From Serratia sp. PL17 (GTDB lineage Bacteria > Pseudomonadota > Gammaproteobacteria > Enterobacterales > Enterobacteriaceae), in the NCBI RefSeq assembly GCF_017832355.1, contig NZ_JAFIBY010000003.1, positions 62,001 to 126,000 of the forward strand: 64,000 bases of DNA. Reading direction: 5' to 3'. Position 1 is the stretch's first letter, and every line of letters begins with the position of its first letter. The position numbers and the translations under genes were made by a program. Under the pieces are notes generated by a model. That model was not told the origin of the DNA, did not search any database, and worked only from the letters and a program-made list of their open reading frames with translations. Positions 21,011-30,397 of the stretch are shown in pieces.

Positions 21011-21038
21011 GTAACCCGACCGCCATTGGCCGGGTTAC
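21011..21038 (-). ncRNA. ANTAR-target hairpin (hexaloop) in the nas leader RNA
   Basis: GTAACCCG and CGGGTTAC form an 8-bp stem, extended by GCC/GGT, closing a six-base loop AATGGC. The loop has A at position 1 and G at position 4, the conserved positions of ANTAR-recognised hexaloops. It begins one base after the predicted sigma-54 start site and precedes the terminator, like the 1:2 hairpin of Klebsiella nasF. A second hexaloop expected next to the terminator is not clear to me. Confidence 0.8.
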
Positions 21039-21049
21039 GTTTTATTTAA

Positions 21050-21065
21050 TGCAGCTTGCGTGCCA
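21050..21065 (-). promoter_or_regulatory. sigma-54 promoter of the nas operon
   Basis: The minus strand reads TTGGCACGCAAGCTGCATT, with the -24 GG and -12 GC separated by exactly 10 bp. Predicted start is about 21039-21040, giving a leader of about 120 nt to the NasF TTG/ATG region. Sigma-54/NtrC control means expression under nitrogen limitation. Confidence 0.85.
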
Positions 21066-21149
21066 ACTCCGTAACCCGTGGATTTTCCGGCGCAACGCGC
21101 CACCGCGCCTTGCATTGTGGTTTTTTCTGCACAGTCGCAAGGCAGTAAC

Positions 21150-21166
21150 TGCACTGACTGTGTGCA
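21150..21166. promoter_or_regulatory. possible NtrC-binding site
   Basis: TGCACTGACTGTGTGCA is a dyad resembling the NtrC consensus GCAC-N5-TGGTGC, about 118 bp upstream of the predicted nas start site, a normal enhancer distance. The right half-site is imperfect. Confidence 0.45.
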
Positions 21167-21174
21167 TATACTCC

Positions 21175-22455
21175 TTAGGGAGTATCTCCTGCCGGTGGCA
21201 AAATATCCGCTACCGCCAGCATGGCGTTGGCGATATCAATCAGCCGCCGATTTTGGTTCATCGCCATGTTGAGCAGTAACCGGTGGGCCTGTGCCTCCGT
21301 CAGCCCCCGATGCTGCATCAGCAGCCCTTTGGCACGCTCAATTTCTTTGCGCTCATGCAGTGTTGCCCGCGCCGTTGCCAGTTCCTCCGACAAGACCTGT
21401 AACCGTTGTGACTGCTGTTGGATCAGCTCCAGCATCGAGCGTCCCAGACGTGGATTGATGCCGTCCCCCACCAGCGGCGACGCATCCCCCAAGGGCGCGG
21501 CCACGAACACTGCGTAGCTTTCTTTCGCCTGCGGCGGAACATCACCCACGCAATCCGTCGCTAGCGCGCGCTGGGCCTGCGCCAGACTATGGCGACAACT
21601 GGCCATCAGTGCCTCTTCCAACCGGTCCTCAATGTGCTTCATCAGATCGATACGCGCACTGGTAATCTCGAACCAACGCAGGCTGCTATCAGCGCGATCG
21701 CTCAGTTGCAATTGGGTGCACGCGATACGACGCAGGCGCTCAAATTCGCGGTCATCCTGCTGTTGCATACGTTGCCATTGGTCTAACGAGGATTGATCGG
21801 CAAACTCACTGAAGGTATGAAAACAGCGCTCCTGTCCCTCAATAAGCATCAAAAGTTGTTGGTGTGCCGTATTATCAAAACGCATAGCGGCGAAACCGGC
21901 CGAGCCGATCGCCCGCTCTTGCCCCGCCAACTCCTTGCCCTGCATAAAGCTGAACATAGCGATCAAAGCGCGTGCCGTTCTGGGATCCACGCAGGCGTCC
22001 GCCGCTTCGAATACCAGCGCCAACAAACTGTGAATGATGTCATTGAACGTGTTCATTGCCACAGGTTGCAACATCTGCCGCTGCTGTACTTGACGGCGAA
22101 GTTCAGGCAAAGCCGTAAGATTATGCAACGCGCAGGCAATACGGCTGAACAGACGGCTGGCGCTGACCAGCGGAGCGCTATTGTCGTCCAACTGCGCCAA
22201 CTGTCGTTGCACTTCAAGCTCGGCCTGCTCCACGTCCTGAGCGCGTCCGGCTAGCCGCTCACTGAACAGCGCTCCTTGCGAACAGAGGTAAATATTGACG
22301 GTACCGCGTTCCCGCTGGAGCACATGGATCAGTTGGCTGACCCGACCAACCAACTTCCCCATCTGCAACAGCTGCTGCAACAGGGTAATTTCACAACGTT
22401 TTGAAGCCAGCAAAAAATCGCCGGCGCGAGAAGGGAAAGCGTGATTACGGCTCAT
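21175..22455 (-). CDS. nasR: nitrate/nitrite-responsive antiterminator NasR
   Basis: 426 residues in the preferred reading. The N-terminal two-thirds is a helical NIT nitrate-sensing domain (LVGRVSQLIHVLQRERGTVNIYL, RALIAMFSFMQGKELAGQERAIG). The C-terminal 55 residues form the ANTAR RNA-binding domain (ERAKGLLMQHRGLTEAQAHR). Nitrate or nitrite binding lets ANTAR hold the leader hairpins and prevent termination before nasF. I chose the ATG at 22453-22455 with GGGGAT upstream; an in-frame start 11 codons earlier exists. It is encoded just upstream of, and in the same direction as, its target operon. Confidence 0.92.
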   Translation of the reverse strand: MSRNHAFPSRAGDFLLASKRCEITLLQQLLQMGKLVGRVSQLIHVLQRERGTVNIYLCSQGALFSERLAGRAQDVEQAELEVQRQLAQLDDNSAPLVSASRLFSRIACALHNLTALPELRRQVQQRQMLQPVAMNTFNDIIHSLLALVFEAADACVDPRTARALIAMFSFMQGKELAGQERAIGSAGFAAMRFDNTAHQQLLMLIEGQERCFHTFSEFADQSSLDQWQRMQQQDDREFERLRRIACTQLQLSDRADSSLRWFEITSARIDLMKHIEDRLEEALMASCRHSLAQAQRALATDCVGDVPPQAKESYAVFVAAPLGDASPLVGDGINPRLGRSMLELIQQQSQRLQVLSEELATARATLHERKEIERAKGLLMQHRGLTEAQAHRLLLNMAMNQNRRLIDIANAMLAVADILPPAGDTP

Positions 22456-22513
22456 GACAGGATCCCCGAGTCGGTAAATACACCTCATCCTGCAAAAGCC
22501 GTGCCGTGGGGAA

Positions 22514-24088
22514 CTACTTACTCACGCGATCCAGGTACAGCATGCTGTTGGCGATATCCACGTTGGCGTCTTTGACGTTATCGCGCAGAGCCACCAGGGT
22601 TTGCCCCTGTAGCGCCACGACGTAAGGGGAACTGGCCTGCACTTCGCGCTGAAGTGTGGCATAACGTGCAGCGCGTTGTGCGCCATCGCCTTCCGCCGCT
22701 GCCGCACGAGTTTCTGCACTCAACGCCGGGATATTCCACTGGGTACGCCAGGCCAGGGTTTTCGGCCCATCCGGCACGTTGTAGGCGAAGGCGCTGGCGT
22801 TGGTGTTTGGATCCAAATAATCGGCGCCCCAATAGGTGAAAATGGCCTGGAAATCACGGCTGCGCATTTTGCCCCACAGGTCACTCTCCACCACCGGATG
22901 GATAGCCAATTGCAAACCCGCCTTGGCAAAGCTGGCCTGCAACGCTTGGGCTATATCGATATACGGCGGTTGGTTGATGACGATCAGATCAATGCGCGTC
23001 CCTTCGGCGATCCCGGCGTCATGCAAAATCCGTTTGGCCTTGTCCACGTCGAGTTTGAACGGTTGATTGTCGATGGCACCGTCCAGCCCCAGCGGTAGAA
23101 ATGCCTGATGGACGCGGTATTGCCCCTTCAACAGGGTGTCAGCAATCGCCTGGTAGTCCACCAGCCAGCGCGCCGCCTGCCACAGGGCAGGGTTACTCAA
23201 CGCCGGTACCTGTTTGCTGCCGGTGTTGAAACCGAGGTAATAGACCTTGGCCGAGTCCTGCTGTTCTATGCGGATACCCGGTTCTTTACGCAGCGAATTG
23301 AACTGATCGGCCCCCAGGTCATAGGCCACGTCTGCGTCCCCCTTGAGTAACAATAACCGTCGAGTCCCGGCATCGCTAACATTCTTCAGCAGCACCGTTT
23401 TCAGTTTTGCCTGCGGTTGAGCGTAGTCGTTGCGACTGAACAGCAGTGCCTCATGCGGGACATAGTTGCTGACACGATAGGGGCCGGCCCCTGCGGAATT
23501 CGAGCGCAACCAAAGGTTGCCGAAGTCTCCCTGTTGGCTGTGCTCATTCAACAGCTTTTCATCGACGATGGACGCTACCGGTGCAGTCAATAACCGCAAC
23601 GCCAGTCCGCTGCCGATGTTGGCCGACCAGCTCACGCGCAACTGGCTGTCACTCAGCTTCGTCAATTGGCTCGCAACATTATCCGGCGTCCAGCCTAACT
23701 CACCGAGAATAAACGACGGTGCCTTGTTCAGCTTTACCGCACGCACCAGCGAGAAAATCACGTCTTCGGGCCGCACCGGGTTACCGGAAGCAAAGCGTTG
23801 GTTAGCCTTCAGGGTAAAAATCAGGCTGTGGCCGTCCGCCCCCGCCACCCACCCACTGGCCAGCTCCGGGGCCAGTTTTTCCGGTGTGGTTCGGTCCGGC
23901 GTAAGTAACCGCTGGTACAAATTGACCAGGTTGGCCGAACTGACGGTTTCAAAGCTCTCTGCCGGATCCAGGCTGATGATGCCTTCCAGCGAACTGACCA
24001 CCACCAGCGTGTCTTTTGGGGTGACCGCTTGCGCACCATAACTGGTTACCAGGGCACTGAATAATAAGGTCGGGATGAACCGTTTCAT
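22514..24088 (-). CDS. ABC transporter solute-binding protein, peptide/nickel type (second copy)
   Basis: 524-residue periplasmic SBP_bac_5-family protein with a signal peptide ending near YGAQA. Family features: SLDPAESFETVSSANLVNLY at the start, a dipeptide-type lobe with FNTGSKQVPALSNPALWQAA, and the C-terminal YWGADYLDPNTNASAFAYN. It is clearly paralogous to the binding protein at 27634-29202. The ATG at 24086-24088 follows GGAGAG. It sits 134 bp after the last ATPase gene with its own promoter-like segment, so it may be expressed separately. Substrate is not evident; the Cbl neighbour hints at a sulfur-containing peptide or conjugate. Confidence 0.85.
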   Translation of the reverse strand: MKRFIPTLLFSALVTSYGAQAVTPKDTLVVVSSLEGIISLDPAESFETVSSANLVNLYQRLLTPDRTTPEKLAPELASGWVAGADGHSLIFTLKANQRFASGNPVRPEDVIFSLVRAVKLNKAPSFILGELGWTPDNVASQLTKLSDSQLRVSWSANIGSGLALRLLTAPVASIVDEKLLNEHSQQGDFGNLWLRSNSAGAGPYRVSNYVPHEALLFSRNDYAQPQAKLKTVLLKNVSDAGTRRLLLLKGDADVAYDLGADQFNSLRKEPGIRIEQQDSAKVYYLGFNTGSKQVPALSNPALWQAARWLVDYQAIADTLLKGQYRVHQAFLPLGLDGAIDNQPFKLDVDKAKRILHDAGIAEGTRIDLIVINQPPYIDIAQALQASFAKAGLQLAIHPVVESDLWGKMRSRDFQAIFTYWGADYLDPNTNASAFAYNVPDGPKTLAWRTQWNIPALSAETRAAAAEGDGAQRAARYATLQREVQASSPYVVALQGQTLVALRDNVKDANVDIANSMLYLDRVSK

Positions 24089-24188
24089 GAGATGCACTCT
24101 CCAAAATCACGCGGATGCGCTATTTTTCGAGTGTAGGGGCAGCGGCTTAGCAGAAGAACGACTATAAATTGCTTTATTTATTACCAAG

Positions 24189-24217
24189 ATGGATATGCCC
24201 GCCGCGTTGGCGGGCAT
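24189..24217 (-). other. GC hairpin after the ABC operon
   Basis: ATGCCCGCC and GGCGGGCAT (24195-24217) form a strong stem directly downstream of the last ATPase gene and upstream of the second binding protein. It could be a terminator or a REP-like stabiliser; there is no long T-run. Confidence 0.45.
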
Positions 24218-24221
24218 AGGC

Positions 24222-24893
24222 TCAAGCAAGGATCCGGCCCTGCGCCATCGCCACCGAGCGATCGCACATGTGATCGATAACATCGGCATCGTGACTGACC
24301 AGGATCATCGTTAAATCCCCCGCCTGTTTCAGTTCGTTGAGCAAATTGAGGATCTCCGCCTGCACTGACATATCCAGTGCAGAGGTAGGCTCATCGAGTA
24401 ACAACAGCTTGGGTTTTAGCAACAGCGCGCGCACTATCGCCACCCGTTGACGCTGCCCGCCGGAAAGCTGATGGGGATAGCGATCCAACAAACGGGGATC
24501 TAAGCCTACCTGACGAAAACCGGCGCTGATTTTCTGCTCGATATCACTCTCTTTCAGCAATTTCAGCGGCTCCGCCAATGTGCGCAGCAAGCGGTGTTTG
24601 GGGTGCAGCGACGCGTAGGGATCCTGAAAGACCATTTGTACCTCACGCCGCAGCGTGCCGGTAAAAGGCCGCCCCGGCTGTAGATCACGGCCCAACAGGT
24701 GGAACTCCCCGCTCCAGTGTTCATTTAACCCGGCCAGCACCCACAGCAGCGACGACTTACCGCAGCCGGAAGGGCCAACGAGGCCGAAACACTCACCCTG
24801 CTCAATATGCAGGCTGACATCATGCACCACCGTGCGCAATTCATAGCCCTGCCGGTGGCTGACACTGAGATTGTCCAGGGTAATCAGGCTCAT
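24222..24893 (-). CDS. peptide-type ABC transporter ATP-binding protein (DppF-like)
   Basis: 223 residues with Walker A GPSGCGKSSL, Q-loop MVFQDPYASLHPKHRLLRTL, signature LSGGQRQRVAIVRAL, Walker [13 protein letters not shown] and LVSHDADVIDHMCDR. It is shorter than usual DppF/OppF proteins and lacks the C-terminal oligopeptide extension. The ATG at 24891-24893 overlaps the previous stop (ATGA). The longer in-frame reading lies inside the upstream gene. Confidence 0.88.
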   Translation of the reverse strand: MSLITLDNLSVSHRQGYELRTVVHDVSLHIEQGECFGLVGPSGCGKSSLLWVLAGLNEHWSGEFHLLGRDLQPGRPFTGTLRREVQMVFQDPYASLHPKHRLLRTLAEPLKLLKESDIEQKISAGFRQVGLDPRLLDRYPHQLSGGQRQRVAIVRALLLKPKLLLLDEPTSALDMSVQAEILNLLNELKQAGDLTMILVSHDADVIDHMCDRSVAMAQGRILA

Positions 24894-25726
24894 TTCAGTG
24901 ACTCCAGCAGTGTACGATCCAGCACAGGCAGCTGTTTGCCGTGCGTTTCCCGGCTTGGTCGACATGACCACAGCGTGCGGGTATAGGGATGAGTGGCCGT
25001 GGCCAGGCGATCGGCAGGTAACTGATCCAGCAGTTCACCCTTGTACATCACCAGCACCCGTTCGCAGTAATGCGCCACCTGCTGTAAATCATGACTGATC
25101 AAAATCAGGCCCATATTACGTTGCTCAACCAGATTTTCGATCAGTTGCAGTACCTGATCGCGCATCTGGTGATCCAGCGCTGACGTTGGCTCATCGGCAA
25201 TCAGTAATTGCGGATCGTTAATCAGCGCAATCGCCAACATCACGCGTTGCCCCATGCCCCCGGACAACTGGTGTGGGTAGCGTTGACGTAGCGCAACCGG
25301 ATCGGGCAACCCCACCGCAGCCAACATATCCAGCACCTTCTCCCGCCGTTCGGCACGCCCAAGGCGGGTATGCAGTAACAGTGGCTCTTCCACCTGACGG
25401 CCAATTTGTTGGGTCGGGTTCAGCGCATGTTTGGGATCCTGCATCACCATTGCCACTTTGTTACCACGCAGGCGGTTCCACTGACGTTCATTCAGCCGCG
25501 TCAGATCGTCTCCCCCTAGCGTCAAACGCTGCGCCTGCAACTGTAACGGTGGCGGCAGCAGCCCCATCAAGGCGCGTGCAGTCAACGATTTGCCCGAGCC
25601 GGATTCGCCCACCAGCGCCATCCGTTCCTGGCCCATGCTGAAAGAAATCCCTTTTACCAACGGCTGTGCCCCTGGCAATGCCACCGTCAGCCGTTCAACG
25701 GTCAATAAGTTGTTATCAATGCCCAT
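24890..25726 (-). CDS. peptide-type ABC transporter ATP-binding protein (DppD-like)
   Basis: 278 residues: Walker [16 protein letters not shown]-loop [19 protein letters not shown], signature [15 protein letters not shown], Walker [31 protein letters not shown], then the oligopeptide-transporter tail [10 protein letters not shown]. The start [13 protein letters not shown] overlaps the preceding permease by 11 bp; longer in-frame readings would run through that gene. Confidence 0.88.
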   Translation of the reverse strand: MGIDNNLLTVERLTVALPGAQPLVKGISFSMGQERMALVGESGSGKSLTARALMGLLPPPLQLQAQRLTLGGDDLTRLNERQWNRLRGNKVAMVMQDPKHALNPTQQIGRQVEEPLLLHTRLGRAERREKVLDMLAAVGLPDPVALRQRYPHQLSGGMGQRVMLAIALINDPQLLIADEPTSALDHQMRDQVLQLIENLVEQRNMGLILISHDLQQVAHYCERVLVMYKGELLDQLPADRLATATHPYTRTLWSCRPSRETHGKQLPVLDRTLLESLK

Positions 25727-26585
25727 GACGAGGATCCATTTTATCGCGCAGGCCATCGCCCAACAGGTTAAAGGCCAGGCTGGCAAACAGGATTGCTCCG
25801 CCCGGTGCGGCGGCCACCCACCACTGATCAAAAATCACTTTACTGCCTTCGGCGACCATCGATCCCCATTCCGCAGTGGGCGGTGCCACACCCATACCGA
25901 GAAAACCTAAACCAGCGGCAGACAAGATAATCCCGCCCAGGCTCAATGCAGCACGCACCACCGCACTTGGCAGGCACAGCGGCAATATATGGCCAGCCAT
26001 CAGCCGCAAACCGCCAATGCCCTGCATACGCGCGGCCGCCAGATAATCACTGCGGCGCAGCGCGAGCGTTTCCGCCCGTGCCTGCCGGGCAAACGACGGC
26101 CAACTGGTCAATGCCAGTGCCAGAGCGCCATTCATCAACCCGGGGCCTAGCACCGCGACAAACGCCAACGCGATCACCAGGCTTGGCAATGACAGAAAAA
26201 TATCGGTGACACGCATTAGAATGCGCTCCACCCAGCCGCCGAGGTAACCGGCGCTAATGCCCACCAACAAACCAATCGGAATGGTCAGCAGCAGGATCAA
26301 TGACACCAGAATTAATGTTGGCCGCGCGCCATAAATGACCCGTGACAACAGATCGCGGCCAAAGCCGTCAGTCCCCAGCCAATGACCGGAGGACGGCGGC
26401 AATAGCCGCATCTCTATATGCTGTAGATTGGGATCAAAGGGGGCCAACCAGGGAGCCAGCAGTGCGGTGAGGATCAAAATCGCCACCAGCGTGGCGCCCA
26501 ACGTCAGCGTGGTCAACTTGCCACGCGAGCGGTAAACGGCAGCCGGCTCGCTCTGGGGTTCATGTTCAGAAAGGTATTGGCTCAT
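25716..26585 (-). CDS. peptide-type ABC transporter permease (DppC-like)
   Basis: 289 residues with six hydrophobic segments. The N-terminal OppC_N region ILTALLAPWLAPFDPN is followed by GTDGFGRDLLSRVIYGARPT, and the EAA loop is RSDYLAAARMQGIGGLRLM. The ATG overlaps the upstream permease stop by 4 bp (ATGA). Confidence 0.9.
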   Translation of the reverse strand: MSQYLSEHEPQSEPAAVYRSRGKLTTLTLGATLVAILILTALLAPWLAPFDPNLQHIEMRLLPPSSGHWLGTDGFGRDLLSRVIYGARPTLILVSLILLLTIPIGLLVGISAGYLGGWVERILMRVTDIFLSLPSLVIALAFVAVLGPGLMNGALALALTSWPSFARQARAETLALRRSDYLAAARMQGIGGLRLMAGHILPLCLPSAVVRAALSLGGIILSAAGLGFLGMGVAPPTAEWGSMVAEGSKVIFDQWWVAAAPGGAILFASLAFNLLGDGLRDKMDPRHGH

Positions 26586-27634
26586 CGGGTTCGCGGGTCC
26601 ACTAAATAGGTCAGCGCGTCAGCCAGCGCGTTAAGCACCACAAAACAGGTACCGATCAACAAGGTCGCGCCAAGAATGGCTGGCGTATCCGCGGCAAACA
26701 ATGCCGTAGTCAGATAACGCCCAACGCCCGGCCAGGCAAACACTGTTTCAGTCAACACTGCACCTTCCAGCAGGCTGGCATAGGACAGCGACAATACCGT
26801 AATCAGTGTACCGAGCACGTTGGGAAACACATGGCGCAACAAAATGCGCGTGCGGCTGGCACCTTTGGAGCGCGCCAGGGTCACGTACTCTTTATTGCAC
26901 TCTTCCAGCATGGCCGCACGCAGCAAGCGGGTGATGCCCGCCATCGACAGTAATGCCAGTGCCACCACCGGCAACCACAAATGACTGATGGCGTTATAGA
27001 ACATCTCCCGATCGCCGGATAACCAACTGTCGATCAGGATAAACCCGCTGCGGGGTTCCATGCTGTACAGATAGATGTCGTCCAGCCGGCCCGGCCCTGC
27101 AGACCAATGCAGCGTGGCGTAAAACAACAACAGCCCCAACAGGCTAAGCCAGAAGATGGGCACGGAATACCCGATCAACGACAGCAGACGGGCCACGTTA
27201 TCTAGCCACCCACCCGGTTTAATCACCGCGAGAAACGCCAGCGTAATGCCACCGATCGCACCGAGGAGAATGGCGCACGTCGCCAGTTCCACCGTCGCCG
27301 GGAAGGTGCGCAGCAAATCACTCAAGACCGGCTGCGAAGTAATGCGCGAGATGCCCATATCCCCGTGGGCCAGATGAACCAGATAACGCCAGAATTGCAC
27401 CGGCAAAGGTTGATCCAACCCCAGATCGTGACGTACCTGAGCATAAGTAGCTTCGCTGGCGTGATCGCCGGCGATCTGCAACGTAGGGTCAATCGGCGCC
27501 AAATGCGAAAGCATAAAGGTGAATAACAGTAGACCAAGCAGCGTTAGCGCCAAAGACAGCAAGCCGGTGAACAGCCTGCGCCCCCAGCGCCAACTACGCC
27601 GGGCGAACCCGGCGGAGGAAATACGGCTTATCAT
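26582..27634 (-). CDS. peptide-type ABC transporter permease (DppB-like)
   Basis: 350 residues, six membrane segments. Family features are DLGLDQPLPVQFWRYLVHLAHGDMGIS near the N-terminus, the EAA loop YVTLARSKGASRTRILLRHV and the C-terminal VLTETVFAWPGVGRYL. The start codon overlaps the stop of the binding-protein gene (TAATG arrangement), so all four transporter genes plus the first binding protein form one coupled operon. Confidence 0.9.
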   Translation of the reverse strand: MISRISSAGFARRSWRWGRRLFTGLLSLALTLLGLLLFTFMLSHLAPIDPTLQIAGDHASEATYAQVRHDLGLDQPLPVQFWRYLVHLAHGDMGISRITSQPVLSDLLRTFPATVELATCAILLGAIGGITLAFLAVIKPGGWLDNVARLLSLIGYSVPIFWLSLLGLLLFYATLHWSAGPGRLDDIYLYSMEPRSGFILIDSWLSGDREMFYNAISHLWLPVVALALLSMAGITRLLRAAMLEECNKEYVTLARSKGASRTRILLRHVFPNVLGTLITVLSLSYASLLEGAVLTETVFAWPGVGRYLTTALFAADTPAILGATLLIGTCFVVLNALADALTYLVDPRTR

Positions 27635-29202
27635 TACTTGCTGACCTTGCTGTAGAACACCATGTCAGGGTTAATGCCCTGCTCGTAGCCTTTGAGATTG
27701 TCACGCACCGCAATCAGGCTCCGCGCCTGCAAGCCAATCACGAACGGCGAGCTTTGCTGAACGGCCTGCTGCAACTGTTGATAATCTACCACCCGTTTGG
27801 CGGTGTCATTTTCCGCCGTTGCCGCCAGCGTCAATTTACTTAGCGCAGGAATTTGCCAGTTGGCACGCCAGGCCAAGGTCTTGCTGCCGTCTTCCGGGTT
27901 ATAGGCGAAAGCCGCGGCATTGGTGTTCGGATCAAAATAGTCCGGCCCCCAGGAGGTCAACGTCGCATCGTAGTTCAGGGATTTTACCTTGGTAGAGACT
28001 TGCGCACTGAGGCCCGGCACCAGATCCACCTTTACCCCACCTTGCGCAAAGCTGGCCTGCAATGCCTGCGCAATATCCAGATACGGCGGCTGATTGTTGA
28101 CTTCAAGCTTAAAGCTGACATTTTTAAGACCGGCCTTCGCCAGAATGTCTTTGGCCTTGCTCGGGTTAAAACTGTAAGGCTGATCTTTTAACGCCCCCAG
28201 GTAACCGTCTGGCAGGAATGCCTGATGCGTCTGGAACTGGCCTTTCAACAGATCGTCAGCAATGCCTTTATAGTCGAACAACCAGCGCGCCGCTTCCCAG
28301 AAGGCCGGGTTACCCAATGCCGGTGACGCCTTGGCGTTGAACTGCAAGAAATAGAGCGACGCATATGGGATAGCCAGCGGCTTGACACCCGGCTTACCTT
28401 TCAGGGCCGCCATCTGATCTGCACCCAGGTTACGCGCAATGTCCGCATCCCCCTGCTCAATCAGCAAGCGGCGGGCAGCCGGATCAGGTACGTTTTTGAT
28501 CAGGATGGTTTTCAGGTTTGGTGCGCCTTCCTGCGAGGTGGGATTGGCATCAAGCACCACCACTTCGTGCGGTACATAGGTACGGATTTTATACGGACCA
28601 CTGCCCGCGGAATGGTTATTTAGCCACTGGTGACCCAGATCATCACCCTGCTGATGCGCCAAGGCTTCTTTGGCATCAACAATTGAGGATACCGGAGCCG
28701 AAAGCAGGCTCAGCACAAACGCCGGGCTGACGTTTTCACTCCAACTGATTTTTACCCGTTGGTCATCCACTTTGCTCAGGTATTGATCGACGTTTTTCGC
28801 ATTCCAACCCAGTTGAGTGAGGATAAACGACGGCTCTAAATTCAACTTCACCACGCGCGACAGCGAGAAGATTACGTCTTCCGGGCGTAACGGGTTGCCG
28901 CTCGCGAATTTCGCATCCGGGCGCAGTGTAAACGTCAGGCTGCGGTTATCGCTGCCCGCCTGCCATTCACTGGCCAGCGTCGGCTTAAGCGCGATCGGGT
29001 TTTGAGGATCTGACTGAATCAGGCGCTGGTACAGGCTGTTGAACGACTGCACCGTGGTTAATTCAAACCCCTGAGCCGGGTCAAAGCTAACAACGTCATC
29101 GATTGATTGGGCAATCACCAAGGTATTGGCGGGGGTTGCCGCCTGGGCACTGAAACTGGCTGCCACAGCCAAAAACACCAAAGAGGGAACGAACGCTTTC
29201 AT
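27634..29202 (-). CDS. ABC transporter solute-binding protein, peptide/nickel type (first copy)
   Basis: 522 residues, signal peptide ending at FSAQA. SBP_bac_5 hallmarks: VSFDPAQGFELTTVQSFNSL, FASGNPLRPEDVIFSLSRVV, SWGPDYFDPNTNAAAFAYN. It heads the operon permease-permease-ATPase-ATPase. The ATG at 29200-29202 follows GGAGAG; the TTG one codon earlier is not needed. Close paralogue of the protein at 22514-24088; the two probably serve the same membrane complex with different or overlapping ligands (inference). Confidence 0.87.
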   Translation of the reverse strand: MKAFVPSLVFLAVAASFSAQAATPANTLVIAQSIDDVVSFDPAQGFELTTVQSFNSLYQRLIQSDPQNPIALKPTLASEWQAGSDNRSLTFTLRPDAKFASGNPLRPEDVIFSLSRVVKLNLEPSFILTQLGWNAKNVDQYLSKVDDQRVKISWSENVSPAFVLSLLSAPVSSIVDAKEALAHQQGDDLGHQWLNNHSAGSGPYKIRTYVPHEVVVLDANPTSQEGAPNLKTILIKNVPDPAARRLLIEQGDADIARNLGADQMAALKGKPGVKPLAIPYASLYFLQFNAKASPALGNPAFWEAARWLFDYKGIADDLLKGQFQTHQAFLPDGYLGALKDQPYSFNPSKAKDILAKAGLKNVSFKLEVNNQPPYLDIAQALQASFAQGGVKVDLVPGLSAQVSTKVKSLNYDATLTSWGPDYFDPNTNAAAFAYNPEDGSKTLAWRANWQIPALSKLTLAATAENDTAKRVVDYQQLQQAVQQSSPFVIGLQARSLIAVRDNLKGYEQGINPDMVFYSKVSK

Positions 29203-29443
29203 CAAAATCTCTCCAACCGGATGGAATTTATAGTAATTTCGCGAGTGTATGTGAGAGCCATCGGCAGGCGAAGGTACTTAAACAACTATAGATATTCTTT
29301 TTATGTCTATAGCTGAGATTTTGATTATTAAGCAGGCGACGCGCTGCTAACAGCACGCAATCAACGCCGCCTGGTTTGAAAGCGGTATCCACGTTATCTT
29401 TCGCCGGGCACGGCGCCTGGCCCGGTTTCCATCGTCTTCAGGA
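29203..29443 (-). promoter_or_regulatory. promoter region of the ABC operon with dyad CTATAGA/TCTATAG
   Basis: CTATAGA (29286-29292) and TCTATAG (29306-29312) form an inverted repeat about 90 bp upstream of the first binding-protein gene. A related ACTATA followed by AT-rich sequence and a GAGTGTA motif occurs before the second binding-protein gene (ACTATA at 24161-24166; GAGTGTA at 24129-24135), matching ACTATA and GAGTGTA (29243-29249) here. Shared spacing suggests co-regulation. Confidence 0.4.
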
Positions 29444-30397
29444 TCAGATTTGGTAGTCGATCACCGTATCCAGCTGTGACGAAAATACCTTGTCTTTGAT
29501 TTCCGTCAGCGACAGCGTCGGGTTGCATAGCTGGATAAACCGCCATGCATAGTTACGTTGTAACTGACTGCGTTTCAAACCTAACCAAACGGTGTTGGGT
29601 TCAAACAGGTGTTCCGCGTTAAGGCTGACCAGCCCGTGGTCGCGCTCCTTCTCGTACGACATGTCTGCCAACACGCCAACCCCTAGCCCCAATTCGACAT
29701 AGGTTTTGATCACGTCGGAATCCTGTGCACTTAGAGCGATATCCGGCGTCAACCCGGCGGCTTTAAACGCGCTGTCCAGCCGTGAGCGGCCGGTAATGCC
29801 CTGTCGATAAGTAATCAGCGGCAAGGTGCTGAGCATTTCTAGCGTCACCTGCGGTTGGCGAGTCAGTTCATGCCCTTCCGGCACCAGAATGGTGTGATGC
29901 CAGCGGTAATAGGGAAACGCCGCCAGGGATTCATCACTCATCAACCGCTCGCTGGCAATACCTATATCGGCTTCACCGGAAGCCAACATACCGACGATTT
30001 CCTCAGGACTGCCCTGATTCAGTACCACGCGCACCCGCGGATACAACGCCCGGAACTCTTTAATCACCCCCGGTAAGCTGTAGCGCGCCTGGGTATGGGT
30101 GGTCGCAATGTGTAGCTGCCCAGTGTCGTTGCTGCTGAATACGTCCGCCAAGCGGCGGATATTATTGGCGTCATTCAGGATGCGTTCAGCCACGACCAGC
30201 AGCTCTTTACCCGGCTCTGTCATGCCTAATAAACGCTTGCCGCGACGAATAAATATCTCAATGCCCAGTTCTTCTTCCAGCTCCCGAATATGACGGCTCA
30301 CCCCAGATTGGGAGGTAAATAACGTGTTGGCCACCTCGGTCAGGTTATAGTTGCAGCGCGCCGATTCCCGAATGATTTTTAATTGTTGAAAGTTCAT
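29444..30397 (-). CDS. cbl: LysR-type regulator Cbl (sulfur-limitation regulon)
   Basis: 317 residues, near-identical in layout to E. coli Cbl (316). The N-terminal helix-turn-helix starts MNFQQLKIIRESARCNYNLT and includes TEVANTLFTSQSGVSRHIRE. The effector domain contains TTHTQARYSLPGVIKEFR, ITYRQGITGRSRLD and SAQDSDVIKTYVELGLG, typical of CysB/Cbl. The ATG at 30395-30397 follows a GGGGGAG ribosome site. In E. coli Cbl activates sulfonate-sulfur genes (ssu, tau) under sulfate starvation. Here it lies upstream of a peptide-type ABC operon, suggesting that operon supplies sulfur (inference). Confidence 0.93.
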   Translation of the reverse strand: MNFQQLKIIRESARCNYNLTEVANTLFTSQSGVSRHIRELEEELGIEIFIRRGKRLLGMTEPGKELLVVAERILNDANNIRRLADVFSSNDTGQLHIATTHTQARYSLPGVIKEFRALYPRVRVVLNQGSPEEIVGMLASGEADIGIASERLMSDESLAAFPYYRWHHTILVPEGHELTRQPQVTLEMLSTLPLITYRQGITGRSRLDSAFKAAGLTPDIALSAQDSDVIKTYVELGLGVGVLADMSYEKERDHGLVSLNAEHLFEPNTVWLGLKRSQLQRNYAWRFIQLCNPTLSLTEIKDKVFSSQLDTVIDYQI

